Positions 11,194 through 23,639 of a stretch of 64,000 nucleotides of DNA are shown here, piece after piece. Source of the stretch: Salticus scenicus (lineage: Eukaryota > Arthropoda > Arachnida > Araneae > Salticidae). Below the pieces are notes generated by a model, which saw nothing but the letters and a program-made list of their open reading frames with translations, was not told the DNA's origin and ran no database searches. The first letter of the stretch is position 1. Each line of letters opens with the position of its first letter. The position numbers were made by a program, and so were the translations under genes. The DNA is taken from contig OZ005659.1 of assembly GCA_963930645.1 (NCBI GenBank), positions 157,604,034-157,668,033 of the forward strand. Direction: 5' to 3'.

Positions 11194-12098
11194 GATAAGA
11201 CTTACACAAAAATGTTGCGATACAGATTAAAAACCAATAAGAGACAAAAACAATTTAAATTACTTACGTCGACATGAATGTTAATAATAAAAAAAAAAGG
11301 ACCATTAAACTTAATGACAGAGAAAATAAACAAAGGACCACATGAATAATAATTGGATAAAAATACTTAAAATTAAAAATAAAAATTCGTCAGGGGGCAT
11401 GTAGTTCATAAAGCTTTGAAAACTGCATCGATTTCGTAAAACAATATAGCTAATCGCAGCAATTTATATTTTTTCAGCCCCGATCGAAGAAGCAAAACCA
11501 TTCTGATAGAGAAATATATATATATATATAAGATATTTTATAATATATGTTTTCAGTCATATAAAAGTTGAAAATATGTAACAAAAATAACTTAAGATTA
11601 AATTATATGAAAATAAAAAAAATGTGAAACAAAACATCAGTAAAACTTATTTAAAAAACATAAAATAAATGATTTAAATTGTCGTATAATGATTTAAACT
11701 TTATATATATATATGTATACACGAAGTAATCTTACATATGTATATATATATATACGAAGAAATTTATAAATTTGAAGCAGGACAAATTTATCATTATATA
11801 ATATTAAAATGGAATTCGATAATTTTTACACAAGATTAAATTTACCTGTAAATCTTTGTCACAAAGCATTGGATTTTTCTTATATGATCTAATTACTCAC
11901 CTATAATAAAAAAGAAATTATATTAGTAAAATATCGATTAAAATTAAAAATGTGTAACATAAATTAAATATTTAAATATCAGTAGTTATTTAAATGTGAT
12001 TAAAAATATTTAATTGCAAATTCAAGGTTGACTAGTGTTCGATTGTTTTAGCATAGCTCCTTTCTCAATGTGTTATTCAGTAATGTTTATATGTTATG
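11194..12098. other. AT-rich DNA, no gene seen
   Basis: AT-rich sequence with short TA runs near 11515, 11705 and 11740. I recognise no gene or element up to the palindromic copy at 12099. Confidence 0.5.
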
Positions 12099-12296
12099 CA
12101 TAGCTGCCAATATTTTAATTTATTCCGGAGTACTTTTAGCCCCGCCTTTAAATCGCACCACTTTATTTATAGAAAAATTTTCTTCAATACATAACTTCGA
12201 TAAAATAAGAAAAAAATTGCTTTTAAAAAATAAGTGGTACGAATTAGAGGCGGGGCTAAAATTACTCCGGAATAAATTAAAATATTGGCAGCTATG
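12099..12296. mobile_element. Palindromic fold-back element E, best preserved copy
   Basis: This 198-bp palindrome has arms of about 70 bp that are nearly perfect. It starts CATAGCTGCCAATATTTTAA and includes TTCCGGAGTA, TTTTAGCCCCGCCT and the CGCACCACTT block. The opposite arm ends TATTGGCAGCTATG. Flanking hexamers GTTATG (12093-12098) and GCTATG (12297-12302) match at five of six bases, consistent with the 6-bp target duplications of copies B and C. It is non-coding. Confidence 0.9.
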
Positions 12297-12302
12297 GCTA
12301 TG

Positions 12303-14037
12303 TTGTAAAATGCCAGACTGTTACTCAAAAAATAGTTGTTCTGCATTACTCTAATTACACATTTCTCTTTTAATTAAATAATAAATATTTTCTGCTGGTT
12401 ATGTATTTAGTAAATAAATTAAATGTTAAAAGAAAAAAAAAATGTTTTCATAATGTTGTATTTTAGTACTGACATATGCATACATATCTAACAGTAACAT
12501 TTAATGTTGTGTTTTAGTATATACAAAATATACACATTTCAACTTTCTAAAACTTTATGTAAGGAATATAATATGAGGTCAAAATCTATTAATTTAAAAT
12601 GGCTTAATCTATACGAGTAATGACCAACGAGCATTAAAAATGATTACGTAGAGATTTTCTAGATATTTTCCCTTTTATTAAACGGACTAATCTTGTGGAT
12701 AATAATTAACATTTTTGATAAAAACTTAGGATTAAGTTTTTTTTTTTCTTTTGAGACAGCAAATTCACAAAAGCATTCCCTTTTAACCCTCAATCTGTCT
12801 GCCAGACGTGGCAAAAACTTCATTTTCTAGGAAATGACTCTAATGATTTTTATAAATACTTAAGGTTAAAGATTTTTCAGATGAGAATCTCATCTGATTG
12901 ATCAGGAAAAAAAATAATAGTAAATCACTGATGTGTTTATCGTTACTCCACTTGCAGCAAAATAAGCCGGAATCTTAGTTTTCCTGGGTACTGCTTGGAT
13001 AATTTTGATTTGGTTTGATTTGATTTTTTAGGTATCAGCTCGATCTTAATTATCATTATTTCCAGAAAAAATAGCTTTCGTTGCTAACCCTCGCACCGTC
13101 CGTAGTAAAATATGGCAGAAATTTGGTTTTCGCAGATAGGTTCTAACGATTGCCGTAAAAACTTAAGTTAAAGGGCTTTCTGAGATGATAAACCCATCTG
13201 ACATATCCAAGAAAATTAACCTTCATTCATAACAATTTGCCTTTTCTTGAATCTTTACATTTATGATAATAGTAAAACAAGAAATTTTCAAATACCATTT
13301 TGTGAATAGCAAAAAAAAAATATTAACTGTTAACTATTACTAGAAAAAATATAGTTAAAGAGAAATGCTTTAAAACTTTTTAAAAAAATTATTTTGCATT
13401 TGTAGAATAAATGTAGTTATATTATTACATTGACTAAAATAATTTATGACCGTTTCTTTCTTAAAAAAAAAAAAAAAAAACCTCAGACATTGTTTAAAAT
13501 ACCAATTTTATTATAAATAAAAGTCATTGTATTTATGTACATGTGTGGATATGTTTTTCATCTTCTTCTAATTCATTGAGACGATTTCAACCAAATTTGA
13601 TACAGTTACTGCTTATTTCCAGGGTTTAAGTACTGTATAAGTTTGACATTTCTGACATTGGAAAGAGATTATGAATAATCTTTTTGAAAATCATATTTTT
13701 GTATTTTTTTTTCTTGTAGTAAAAATGCAGCTATATATTTCAAATTTGATATGTAGGCTGCGGCTAATATATATATTTTCCTTACAGAGATGTTAAAAAT
13801 TCGAAAATAAAAGCGGCGAATGAAAAGTTCTAAAATTATGCTTTTATAAAAAATTTCATGATTGCGATTTAAACATTTTCTCGTGAATTCGTCAAAATGA
13901 CGTAGTGTTTTTATATAATTAAAATCAAAATAATTTTTATAACGTCACTTCATTTGTGAAAAACAGTTTGATGAAAATATATTCTGAAGTTTTGTAAAAT
14001 ATTTTACTATTTTACTTTCGAAAGCATTTCATGTAAA

Positions 14038-14072
<35 letters not shown>

Positions 14073-14383
14073 AGAGAGATAGAGAGAAAGGAGGAGGAAA
14101 AAGAAGGTTTTTGACATTGTTAAAGTATCACATTTTTTTATAAACAACAAAAATAACAATTTGTTAAAAAGAAAAAAAAATCTTAATTTTATTTATTTAT
14201 TTATTTATTTATTTTACTTGCTAAATACCACGAATTTAGCATTATCGAAAACAATATGTTTATTTGCATGTATAAAACAATTTAATAAAGAGATACAAAA
14301 TTTAAGTCAGATATATTCTATAATGTTTTATTTCTGCTTCTGAATATAATTTGTTAAAAATTAAGAAAATAAATGTATACTAA

Positions 14384-14389
<6 letters not shown>
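12303..14389. other. AT-rich DNA with degenerate repeats, no gene seen
   Basis: Two diverged copies of a block of about 140 bp lie at about 12785-12910 and 13088-13220. They share an AACCCTC start, an ACTTAAGGTTAAAG-like core, GAGATGA and CATCTGA motifs. The part at 13540-13900 (with ACGATTTCAACCAAATTTGAT) looks like the tail of another old repeat. A-runs lie near 13463 and 14041-14069. No gene is recognised. Confidence 0.5.

Positions 14390-14477
<88 letters not shown>
14390..14477. repeat. TA dinucleotide microsatellite, about 88 bp
   Basis: A nearly pure alternating TA tract. It lies just before the point (about 14,480) from which the sequence can be aligned with copy III of the segmental duplication. 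Confidence 0.95.
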
Positions 14478-14481
<4 letters not shown>

Positions 14482-15149
14482 CTTTAAACTCATAATCTGA
14501 GGGGAAAAAAGATATATATACGTAAACATACCTAGAAAAACATACTGCAGATTAAACTATTTCAGAAAAAAAAAAAAAAAAAAAAAAAAAAAACTTCGCA
14601 ACAAACTATCAAAACCTAAGCTTCAACACAACATATTTTTTCTTCCCAGAAAAACTGTACATTTGGAACATGAAGCGAAAAAGTTCCAGCTGTAAATTTC
14701 GTTTAAATTGCCTTAAAAGCTGGACTTGAAATTTTCATTTCTTGAAAAATATTAAGAAGTGCTGTTATTTGGTGTTTCATTTATTATTTATGTGATGAAA
14801 AATGAATCACGATTTGAAAATCTTTTTCGAAAAAAAGTTAAATTATTATAATGAACCCTGGGTAAAAGTTTGACGTATGTACATACTTCTTAAAGAAACA
14901 CATTTCTTTCTTTATTAGAATTAATATTTTAGAAAGTAAGAAGAAAAAAGAAAAAGAAAAAAAAAAAAAATACAGCAATAATACAGTGCATGACTGTTAA
15001 CATATATATATATATATATATATAACTTTTACACAAAATTTTTTAATAATTAGTAACAGTTATAAATCCTATCATGTAATATACAGTATAATGCGCAAAA
15101 ACTTCATATAATAAATTCCAATTTGAAAGATTTAAATAAACCCCTTGTA

Positions 15150-16909
15150 AACCCGACCCGAACCAGAAAGACGAGTTTTAAATCAACCCAAAACCCGATC
15201 CGAACCCGACAAAATGTTTTTCATCAACCCGGCAACCGACCCGAATCCGCAATAAAGACATTTTTGCGACCCGCACCCGACCCGAAACCCGAAAACTGAA
15301 TGAACGTTACTAATTCATCTAAAAATCATGTAAATCTTTTTAAAATTATAAAAGAAGGTAAACTTTCACTGTCACACGTTGGTAAATTATTTTAAAAAGA
15401 ATTTAAAATGTGAATTTAAATTATGTTAAAAATTTAAAATTCTGGAAAACGGACTAATAATAATTTTTAACCATGATGTGAGTTGTGAATTTCAAGAGTT
15501 CAAAATTATGCTTCAAGTTAAAAGTTAGTAGTTTATTGTTTATGTTTAATGCTTATATTCTAAAAAAGAAAAAAAAAAAGAAAGAAAGTTGGTTGGTTGT
15601 TTTACGTCACACTAGTGCTGCGCAATGGACAACGGACGACGGCCTGGAGCTCATCCTTAGAGATGGTCCGAAGACATGCCATGACAATTTTGATCCTCCA
15701 CGGAAGGGATGGCTCTCCACTTCGGTGAACCCCAGAGGTATAATTTTTTTTATGGGAACACGGAGGACATTGCGGACACGACAGATTTTACGTGCACCAG
15801 CCACCATTAGTGTACACGACGGTCTTTGGCCGGCTCGAGTACCCGCAATCTTCCAATTAGGAGCCCGGCGCTCTACTGACTGGGCTTCAGAAAAAAAGAA
15901 AGAAAAACAAAATATGTATCTTCATTTATTGCTTTCGTTCGATCTGAATATTTAGTTTACTACAATAATTTGAGTAGCAGTAGCATGGATATGATTCGTA
16001 ATTAAATTTCGGCTTTCCTACGATCACTTTCAATTCACACGATCAGCAAATTAGCTACTTCCAACTGCAATTTCGGTGCATTGTTTAGTTGTTCTAGAGA
16101 AGGTGATAAAGAATGTTATTTGTCTTTATGGAATATCTTTCCTAAATGTGCTTATTTTACATTTCTTTCTTTCTTTCTTTCTTTTTCCTTTCTTTCTTTT
16201 TTTTTTTTTTTTTAATAATTAAACCACAACAAATTTTTATGTATATTTGCTTTGCTGGTATCAACAAGTATAAATGGAGGAAAAATCATAATTTTGTTCA
16301 CATAAGAGCGAGGATTGAAGTTCGTTGAAAATAAAAGTATCTAAAAAAAAGGAAAAAAAAAAAAATGGAAATTGAAGAATCTTTCCCATTTCCAGAATGT
16401 AAAAGCGAAGTTATACTGCATTTCATTTATTTATATATTAACAATAATAAAAAAAGATTTATAATACTTACTAATTTTCATATAATTTCTACAAAAGGTG
16501 TGTATTAGATTCTTTGAAGAAACGAAAACAAGTACGGATATTTTTTTTCTTCTTTATACGGATCCAGATACGAACACGGATCATTTTTTTCTGGCGAATA
16601 TCATACGGATACGAATACGAAGCTCCGACACATATTCAGGATATATAGTATGTTTAAATCAGTTATTAATTATGTCAACTAAATTATGCTTATAATTGTA
16701 ATTTTTTTTTTTTTTTTGAAAAATGTTCTCAAGTCGACCCGACTCGTGAAAAACTAAACCCGGCCCGAACCCGAACCCGACCCACAAGAGAAAAAAATTC
16801 AACAAACGCGACCCGAACCCTACCGCAGGAAAAAAATGATCAGCCATCGCGACCCGAACCCGACCCGCAAGAGAAAAATGTTTGTCAACCCGACCCGATG
16901 CAGGACTCT
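15150..16909. mobile_element. hAT-like insertion with CCCGACCCGA arrays
   Basis: This 1.76-kb segment is absent from the matching place in copy III (near 57520), where flanks resembling ATAAACACATTGTAGTA are joined. It is bordered by CCCTTGTA (15142-15149) and ACCTTGTA (16910-16917), an 8-bp duplication with one mismatch, the size made by hAT transposases. Both ends carry degenerate CCCGACCCGAACC arrays in the same orientation (15150-15295 and 16735-16900). The right end reads GATGCAGGACTCT. A matching left inverted repeat is not seen, so the left end may be lost. No transposase is found. Confidence 0.65.
15590..15890 (-). mobile_element. tRNA-derived SINE
   Basis: On the minus strand the head (15890 to about 15825) folds like a tRNA: AGTCAGTAGAGCGCCGGGCT resembles box A and the D arm, and GCGGGTACTCGAGCC resembles box B. 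The body follows, then a tail ending in AACAACCAACCAA. It sits between A/G-rich tracts that could be its target duplication. A 5'-truncated relative lies at 3143-3250. It is nested inside the hAT-like insertion. The 156-codon open frame through it (15485-15955) is not a gene. Confidence 0.8.
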
Positions 16910-18523
16910 ACCTTGTAGTAACAACTTACGCTTGGAGCTAACAACCATCCGGATTTTTTAATATCACTGTTTCTTCAAAGTTCTTTTTGGTAAATTTAAC
17001 TACAAAATTTCATTATTATATTAAGAGATTTTTTGCAGTTAAACATTATTAGCATATATAATTTCGAAAGAAAGGCAACTTTGTTAATCAGTGTTGCTTT
17101 TGTTCTCAAACTTTGCGAATACGCATGTTCCTTTTCATTAAATTCATTGTACAGTGTTAATATAATCCTATTTATATGTGTATTATATCAGTATAAAGGT
17201 TTTTTTTTTTTTTTTTTTTTTAATATATCAGAATGTTTGGTCTTGCTTTTCTTTCAGTAAATTAATGTTCTCTCTCTCTCTCTTTTTTAAATTTTTCCTT
17301 TTTAATATGTACGTGTAATCTAATTAGAGTAGTCACGTCTCCTAGGAAGTGCCCCACGGGTCGAAAATTACTGCGTTATATGAGTTATATATTTACTTGC
17401 ACATCATTCTGTTAAAATATATTTCAATTTTTACCTCAAGGACTATTTTAGTAAAAACAAAATATTTTCAGTACATATAGAAAAATAATTTATGAAATAT
17501 GAATATAAGTTTTATAGTTTAGCAGTTTTATAATACGAATATAAGTTTTATAATTTAATATATGTTTATTCTCTTAAATTTTATGTCTCTTAAATTATGT
17601 ATATATAATATATTTAATATTCCAAAATAATAATAAATAATTATTAGAATAATATTTATTAATTAAATGCAGTGTTAATAATAATTTTTTATTTATGTCT
17701 TAATGCATATAATAATAAATAGTGATTATATTTTTTATGAAAAATGTAATAAACACTTACCAGAATAATGTTTTTAAGGAAATGCTTACCTTTTATGAAT
17801 CATACTGTTAATTTCGAAACAACCTTAGATTATATAAGATTCTGTTTATGTTTTTATAAAGGTTTGTAAGTTTAAAGTATGTCCACTTATAAATAATTGC
17901 ATTCCGTATAGTGTACATAGAAACTCCGCGGCAAAAAAGAGCACGGGTAATATTAACACAAAAGATGCTCAAAATCCTTGCTGGATAATCAGCATCATTT
18001 TCATAATAACCATTTCAAGTAAATAGTGTGCCACTTATATGTTTTTTTTTGGAATTGTTATCATGCACTTCCTAAAAATGCATGTTTGTTTGTGCAAGAT
18101 ATTGCATAAATATCCTAATATAGTTAGGTAAGATGCTGTGCTCACTAATTACCAACATCTTATTTACAAAAAATTTTTCTATCTCTGACAATAGAATAAG
18201 ATATCTTTGATGTAATTTTTATAAATGTTGTTCTGGAATGTAATTTATTTTAAGTTAAAGTTAAGAACTCAACTTTAATTATTCAACAGAGTTTGTTGAA
18301 AAATTAAAGATTTATATGTGCTAGTTTCTAAAAAAAAAAAAAAAAAAAAAACTGTTATAATTTTATTTTATTACTAGCAGGATTTGCTCGCTTCGCTGGA
18401 TCCTATTTTTAAATGAATCACTATAATTACTGAATTCTCAAAATTACATTAATTTTTATCACGTGAAAAAAAAAAAAAAAAAAAAAAAAAAAAAGCGAAA
18501 CAAAATCTGATTAGGAAAAATGT

Positions 18524-19270
18524 CGATTTGTAAGTATCGAAAACCTCTATGTACCAATTTTGAATGATCTAACTCTATTTTATTTTTTTTGCCTCTCCGC
18601 CCCTCCTCCCGTCCCTCCTAATAACGTTACACTTTCGAAAATATCCCCATTCGACTTGCAGGCCTCTAAAACCAATCTGTACCAATTTTGAACGGCCTAA
18701 CTGCATTTCTATTTGTTTTTGCCCATAGCCCCCCCTTACCGCCCCTCCTAATAATTTTACAAATTCAAAAATATCCGCATTCGATTTTAAGTATCGAAAA
18801 CCATTTGTGTACCAATTTTGAACGATCTAACTCTATTTTTATTTTTTTCAACCCCCCATCCCCTCCCCCCTTCTCGCCCCTCATAATAACTTTACACTTT
18901 CGAAAATATCTCCATTCGACTTGCAGGCCTTTAAAACCAATCTGTACCAATTTTGAATGCCCTAACTGTATTTCTATTTGTTTTTGTCCATAGCCACCTC
19001 CTTACTGCTCCACCCCCTTCCCGCACTTCCTAATAATTTTACAAATTCGAAAATATCCGCAGTCGATTTGTAAGTATCGAAAACCTCTATATACCAAATT
19101 TGAACGATCTAACTCTATTTTTATTTTTTTGCCCCCCCTCCTCTCCCCTCCCCCCTTCTCTCCCCTCCTAATAACTTTACACTTTCGAAAATATCCCCAT
19201 TCGACTTGCAGGCTGTTGAAACCTATCTGTACCAATTTTAAAAGGCCTAACTGTATTTCTAATTGTTTTT
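18524..19270. repeat. Dimeric tandem repeat, A and B units of about 130 bp
   Basis: Unit A carries TCGATTTGTAAGTATCGAAA (18524, 18781 and 19073). Unit B carries TCGACTTGCAGGCCT (18651, 18916 and 19201). Each is followed by GTACCAATTTTGAA, a CTAACT block, a C-rich run and CTAATAA-TTTACA. Spacings of 127-157 bp alternate A-B-A-B-A-B, so the repeat has a higher-order dimer of about 260-290 bp. Open frames on both strands come from the C/G runs. Confidence 0.8.
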
Positions 19271-19296
19271 GCCCCTGCTGCCCCCCCCCTCTGCTG

Positions 19297-19640
19297 CCCC
19301 ACCTGGGGGCTGAATTTTTAAAATTCCAAAAATTAGTTTTTAGATATTTGTATTAGCTATATTTTGTAGCAAAAATTTCACGCATATCTGTTTTTTTTGT
19401 TTGAGATATATAGGATTATGCGAAATCGCGTTTTACGCATGTGAAATCCCGTTTTGCCCCCTCCCCCCCCCCACTTGGGGACCGAATTTCGAAAATTCCA
19501 GAAATTAGTTTTTAGACATTTATATTAGCTATATTTTAAAGCAAAAATTTTACGGATATCTGTTTTTTTGTTTGAGATATGAAGGATTTTTTGAATTCAC
19601 GTTTTGCCCACCTCCCCACCCCACTTGGGGGCGGATTTTT
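19297..19640. repeat. Second tandem repeat, about 155-170 bp
   Basis: Blocks beginning CACCTGGGGGCTGAATTTTT (19300) and CACTTGGGGACCGAATTTCG (about 19471) share AATTAGTTTTTAGA, ATTAGCTATATTTT and ATCTGTTTTTT. A third partial block starts near 19621 (CACTTGGGGGCGGATTTTTT). Confidence 0.75.
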
Positions 19641-19772
19641 TCAATTTTTTTTTTCTTAAACTATCCCTGACCTATAAGGAAAAAAATAAAAAAAGAATGA
19701 TCGAAATCGGTCAAGCCGTTTACGATTTTATAAAGGACATACAGACAAATATTCATTTATATATATATAGAT

Positions 19773-20506
19773 ACTAGCAGACCCGGCCACGCGTTGCTGT
19801 GACTAAGTTATACGTTGAATTATACGGCTGTAAACTATTTAGTACAGTTAAATTATTATTTACGAACAAAGACGAAAACGTTGTAGCCGATGTAAAAACC
19901 CACAGGGTTGAGATTTGAAACTTAGGTCAAAATTTGGAAGCGATTGATAAAAATTTTCGTAGTGTTGATATTAAGCACAAATTAATTTTATTGTAGGGTC
20001 CTATAAATTTTAATGGAGAAGTGATATATATTATTTCTAATGCTACTTTGGATAAAATTGCTAAAATGACTAATATATAAATTAAATTCTATTAAAATTC
20101 TATTAAAATAAAAGTATAAAAGAAACAGACGATTTAAAAATCAATTTTTATGGAGGAGTGAAATATAATATATGCTATAATGGATAATTTTACTATTAAA
20201 TGACCTCATCATTTTAAATATTTTAAAGAGGGCAACAGCTGTAGTTATAAAAGGGAAAACAATAAGGCTAAACCAGAAAAATAAGTAAATTTGATAAATA
20301 TTTTAAAACTTTAAAATTGGAAATCTTATGAAATATTGGACATTTAAAGTAAATACATGTATCATTTTAAATACAAAAAGATTTTGGAAAAGTTTAGTGT
20401 ATTTTAACGAAGTGATGAGAAGTTTTTGAGTATGTTAAAATTTTAATAGTAAATTCAAGTCAATAAAGATGGGAAACATTGAGGATTAAGATAAGAATAA
20501 TTATAA

Positions 20507-20543
<37 letters not shown>

Positions 20544-22001
20544 TTTTATATACCATGCTTTTAAATTTTAATATACTAATAATATACAAATTAAAAGGAA
20601 AATGATAAATATTCTATCATAGTTTGAAGTCAAATTTGTTTTCAAATGTCTAAATAAAATATCTGATGTAAGATACTAATATTTTGCAGCGGAATAGATT
20701 TCATTTCTGTCATCCTTGGCGAAAAAAAAAGAATATCGCCAAATTATCTGGCGAAAATATTTAATTCCTTTCAAAAATCATGGTTATTTTAACAACTTAT
20801 ATTAAAAGAGTAATGAATAATATGAAACAATATTTCGTACAATACATATTACATGTCATACATACGTACAATGAATAATACATATTACATTTCGTACAAT
20901 GCATACATCTGGCATGTATATTTTCGTGTTACGCTTTTGATCGCCAAATAATAATAATAATAATAAAAAAAAGCCATGGGCGACAGAGTTTAAAAATTTA
21001 AAATTAAAATTTTGTCAATTTGACAGCAAAATAATTCAATCTAACACCCGCGATAACTAATACATATCTATACCCAAATATAAGGATTAAAATCGGGAAA
21101 TAAATTTCCTCGATTTTTAATAATTTCTTACAAAAAATCCAGTGGGCAATTAACATAGGAAATCTTTTTCTTGGCTGCACAGACGGTCAGTGAGTCACAC
21201 TTCGCTTGCGTATAGAACTCATAGATATAGTATAGCATATATAGAATAGAGTGATCATTGGGGAGAAAAAAGTTATTCCTTTTCATTTGGGAAAAGACGA
21301 CGTTTTTACCAAAATATGGCCGTCTTTCCCCGAGTGAATACACACGGGAATACATACTAATATTTTAGCAAATAAAATTTATGAATAATTTATTTGCTAA
21401 AGGGGAATGGAAGACTCCAGATACAGTTTCAAATTCATATTTCTTTCTTTCTTTTCTTTTTCTTTTTTTTTTTTTTTTCAATACCACTTAATGGCTGTTT
21501 CCAAAGCTTTTATTTTTTATCTTTTTTCGGCATCAAAAATCTTTCTACGATAACATGGGGATGAGAGATCTATATATATTACTATATCTATGATAGAACT
21601 ACATTAGCACTTTATCAATGTGTATAAAATCTTTAAATTGATTATGACGTCAATTTTCGTGAGATGCATAATTTAACTTTTTATAATTTTTTAACGTTCA
21701 CGTTTGATTAAATGTATTTATTTTTATGTCGAAAGAAAATGAACTCGTATTTTTTTTTTTTTGGCAACAATTAAATTAATGGAACTCACAGATATTTTGG
21801 AGCAACTTTAATAAAGGTCTATAATTAACAAATAATTGCAATAAAACAATATTGTGACAATAAATTGAGATAAAAACTATCCTATCTCTCAAGTTGGATC
21901 AAACTGCACACAGTGTGCAAAATTTCATCAAAATCAGTTCCTTAGTTTAGGAGTTTACCCCGGACAAACATCGTGACACGTAATTTATATATATATACAG
22001 A
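19773..22001 (+). mobile_element. Non-coding arthropod-type repeat, ACTAGCAGACCCGG head
   Basis: The head reads ACTAGCAGACCCGGCCACGC. The tail includes CTATCCTATCTCTCAAGTTG, CAAAATTTCATCAAAATC, TTTAGGAGTTTACCC, GGACAAACAT and GTGACACG, then a TA tract ending near 22001. Heads and tails of this general pattern are common in arthropod genomes. No coding region is found. It contains the MITE at 20707-20986. Confidence 0.6.
20707..20986. mobile_element. MITE with CTGTC ends, copy 1
   Basis: The left end CTGTCATCCTTGGC and the right end GCCATGGGCGACAG are imperfect inverted repeats (11 of 14). The interior holds TCGCCAAATTATCTGGCGAA, ACATCTGGCATGTATATTTT and TTTTGATCGCCAAAT. The same blocks recur in order at 38254-38480, which defines a family. 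Target duplication not seen. Confidence 0.65.
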
Positions 22002-22497
22002 TTAAATTATAAAGTTTTGATCAATGAAGCACAAATAAGTAAAAAACAGGATTAATTTCACTGTATTATCTTCATTATAATATGAATTCAATTTACACTT
22101 CAGTCTAAGTAACACGTGGCCGGCTATGCTAACACCGAAAATTTAAAAAGTGGAAATAATTGAATTATACGAAATTTATTAATAGGTTAAAAAGTTGAAG
22201 ATTCTTTGTGTAGATGGCAGCACCAAATATATTTCAGCTTTCATTTCAACCCAGTCGAAAGGTATCGACATCTGTTAGAATCATTTGGAGTTAACAGATA
22301 ATTGTGACTGTCAAATAATAACAGACAAATAATTAGCAATAAATTAAAATTGCGACTATAATTTGAGATTTAAACTATCCTATCTCTCAAGTTGGATCGA
22401 ACTGCACATGGTGTGCGAATTTTATTATAATCGGTTAAGTGGTTTAGGAGTCCATTGAGGACAAACATTGTGACACGAGATTTATATATATTAAGAT
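22002..22497 (+). mobile_element. Partial second copy of the ACTAGCAGACCCGG-type repeat tail
   Basis: 22320-22497 repeats the tail of the previous element (AAACTATCCTATCTCTCAAG, GTTGGATC, AACTGCACA, TTTAGGAGTCCATTG, GGACAAACATTGTGACACGA, TA tract). After it, sequence shared with copy III (59155) resumes at GATATTGAAAAA. Confidence 0.6.
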
Positions 22498-23150
22498 ATT
22501 GAAAAAAAAAAAAAATGTAGTGAATTTCCAAATATTTTCGAAAATAGATTTTGATAGATTCTTTGTTTTGAAGTTCCTAAGTATGATTAGATAATGTTTA
22601 GAAAATGTCTAGAATTAATTTGAAGACGCTATATTTAAAGAAATAATAGATTTTTCCCCGTAGATCTTTATATATTATGAATTGTTTAGAATTTTGCGTA
22701 TATCCATTGGCGGGTTTGGGAAGAAACTTTGTATTTTTCATTCAACACGTGGTAGTCATATTTTACTCTCTATGGAAAAAATCCAATGTAACTTGCTAAA
22801 TGTATTTATTAAGAGATGGTTAAGTGTTTTTTCCATTTATTTATTTATTTATTTTTATTGAATATAGATCAACAAAGCATTTACACTACAACTTTTATAA
22901 TTAGCTTGAAAATTCCCCGCATTATACAGTTTTTCGAAAAATGACGCATTTTATGAATATCATATCTTTTTTTAAATAAATTGCTTAATTAAAAATTAAT
23001 GCATATCCTTATTGGTGAGTGTTGAAATTAGAACACTTTCTATAATACAAATTAACAAAATTAGATGTCATTTATATGCTGCACCTACAATATTGAAAAT
23101 AATACGAACAATAGTGCCAATGGAATATAAAAGAAGTACAGTATAAAGTT

Positions 23151-23639
23151 TTGTCATTGCTAAAAGACAGCAGTTTTCATATTGGTCTGGATTACACTGC
23201 TCGGCATGAAAATTGCCTCTGACACCATTTCAGCATATTCTTATGTAAAATGACCTCCTAAATCCGATTATGACGCCCATTTTGCCCTATCACCTACCGT
23301 TTTTTAGGAACGGCTCCCTATTTTTATCATTTTTCGGTGTTTTTATGGCTGTAAATTTTATTTTTAGGAAGAGGAAGATTATATTAACCGTTAAATATCT
23401 TCTGAGGGGCTACATAGTTTCAAAATTCTATAACTTAAACATTTGCGACAAGGGATTTTTATTGGGGGGGGGGGAGAGGGGGGGATTTGACACTGAAATT
23501 AGGAATTACATATCTCCTATTCATTTAATCTGTTATTAATGCTATTTTTTAAACTTTATATATTTTTTGTTTTTAGGTGTTAAAATAATTATTTTTCATT
23601 CTCCAAATCAAATTAATGGTCATAAATATTTTGAACAGG
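23151..23639. other. Copy I-specific DNA with G-run, no gene seen
   Basis: This does not align with the matching part of copies II or III (39340-39470 and 59870-60000). It holds a G/A-rich run at 23464-23485. I see no gene; the 89-codon frame at 23270-23539 has no recognisable features. Confidence 0.45.

Larger units (their letters stand above)
18373..19772 (+). mobile_element. Non-coding dispersed element with C-rich tandem core
   Basis: The head ACTAGCAGGATTTGCTCGCT matches the head at 4812. The tail ends in ACAGACAAATATTCATTTAT and a TA tract, just before a second element head. Copy III lacks this DNA: near 59150 it runs straight from TTTTATTTTATCA to ATATTGAAAAA. The body is tandem repeats, described separately. 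Class is not assigned. Confidence 0.65.

Noticed and set aside
15485..15955. 156-codon plus-strand frame.
   Set aside because: It reads through a SINE on the opposite strand and an A/G tract; no protein family is recognisable.
15150..16900. Telomere-like ACCCGACCCGA arrays.
   Set aside because: Arthropod telomeres are mostly TTAGG; these arrays are degenerate and lie inside an insertion with a target duplication.
18688..19356. Proline-rich and glycine-rich frames on both strands.
   Set aside because: They come from C/G runs in tandem repeats and are not conserved between units.
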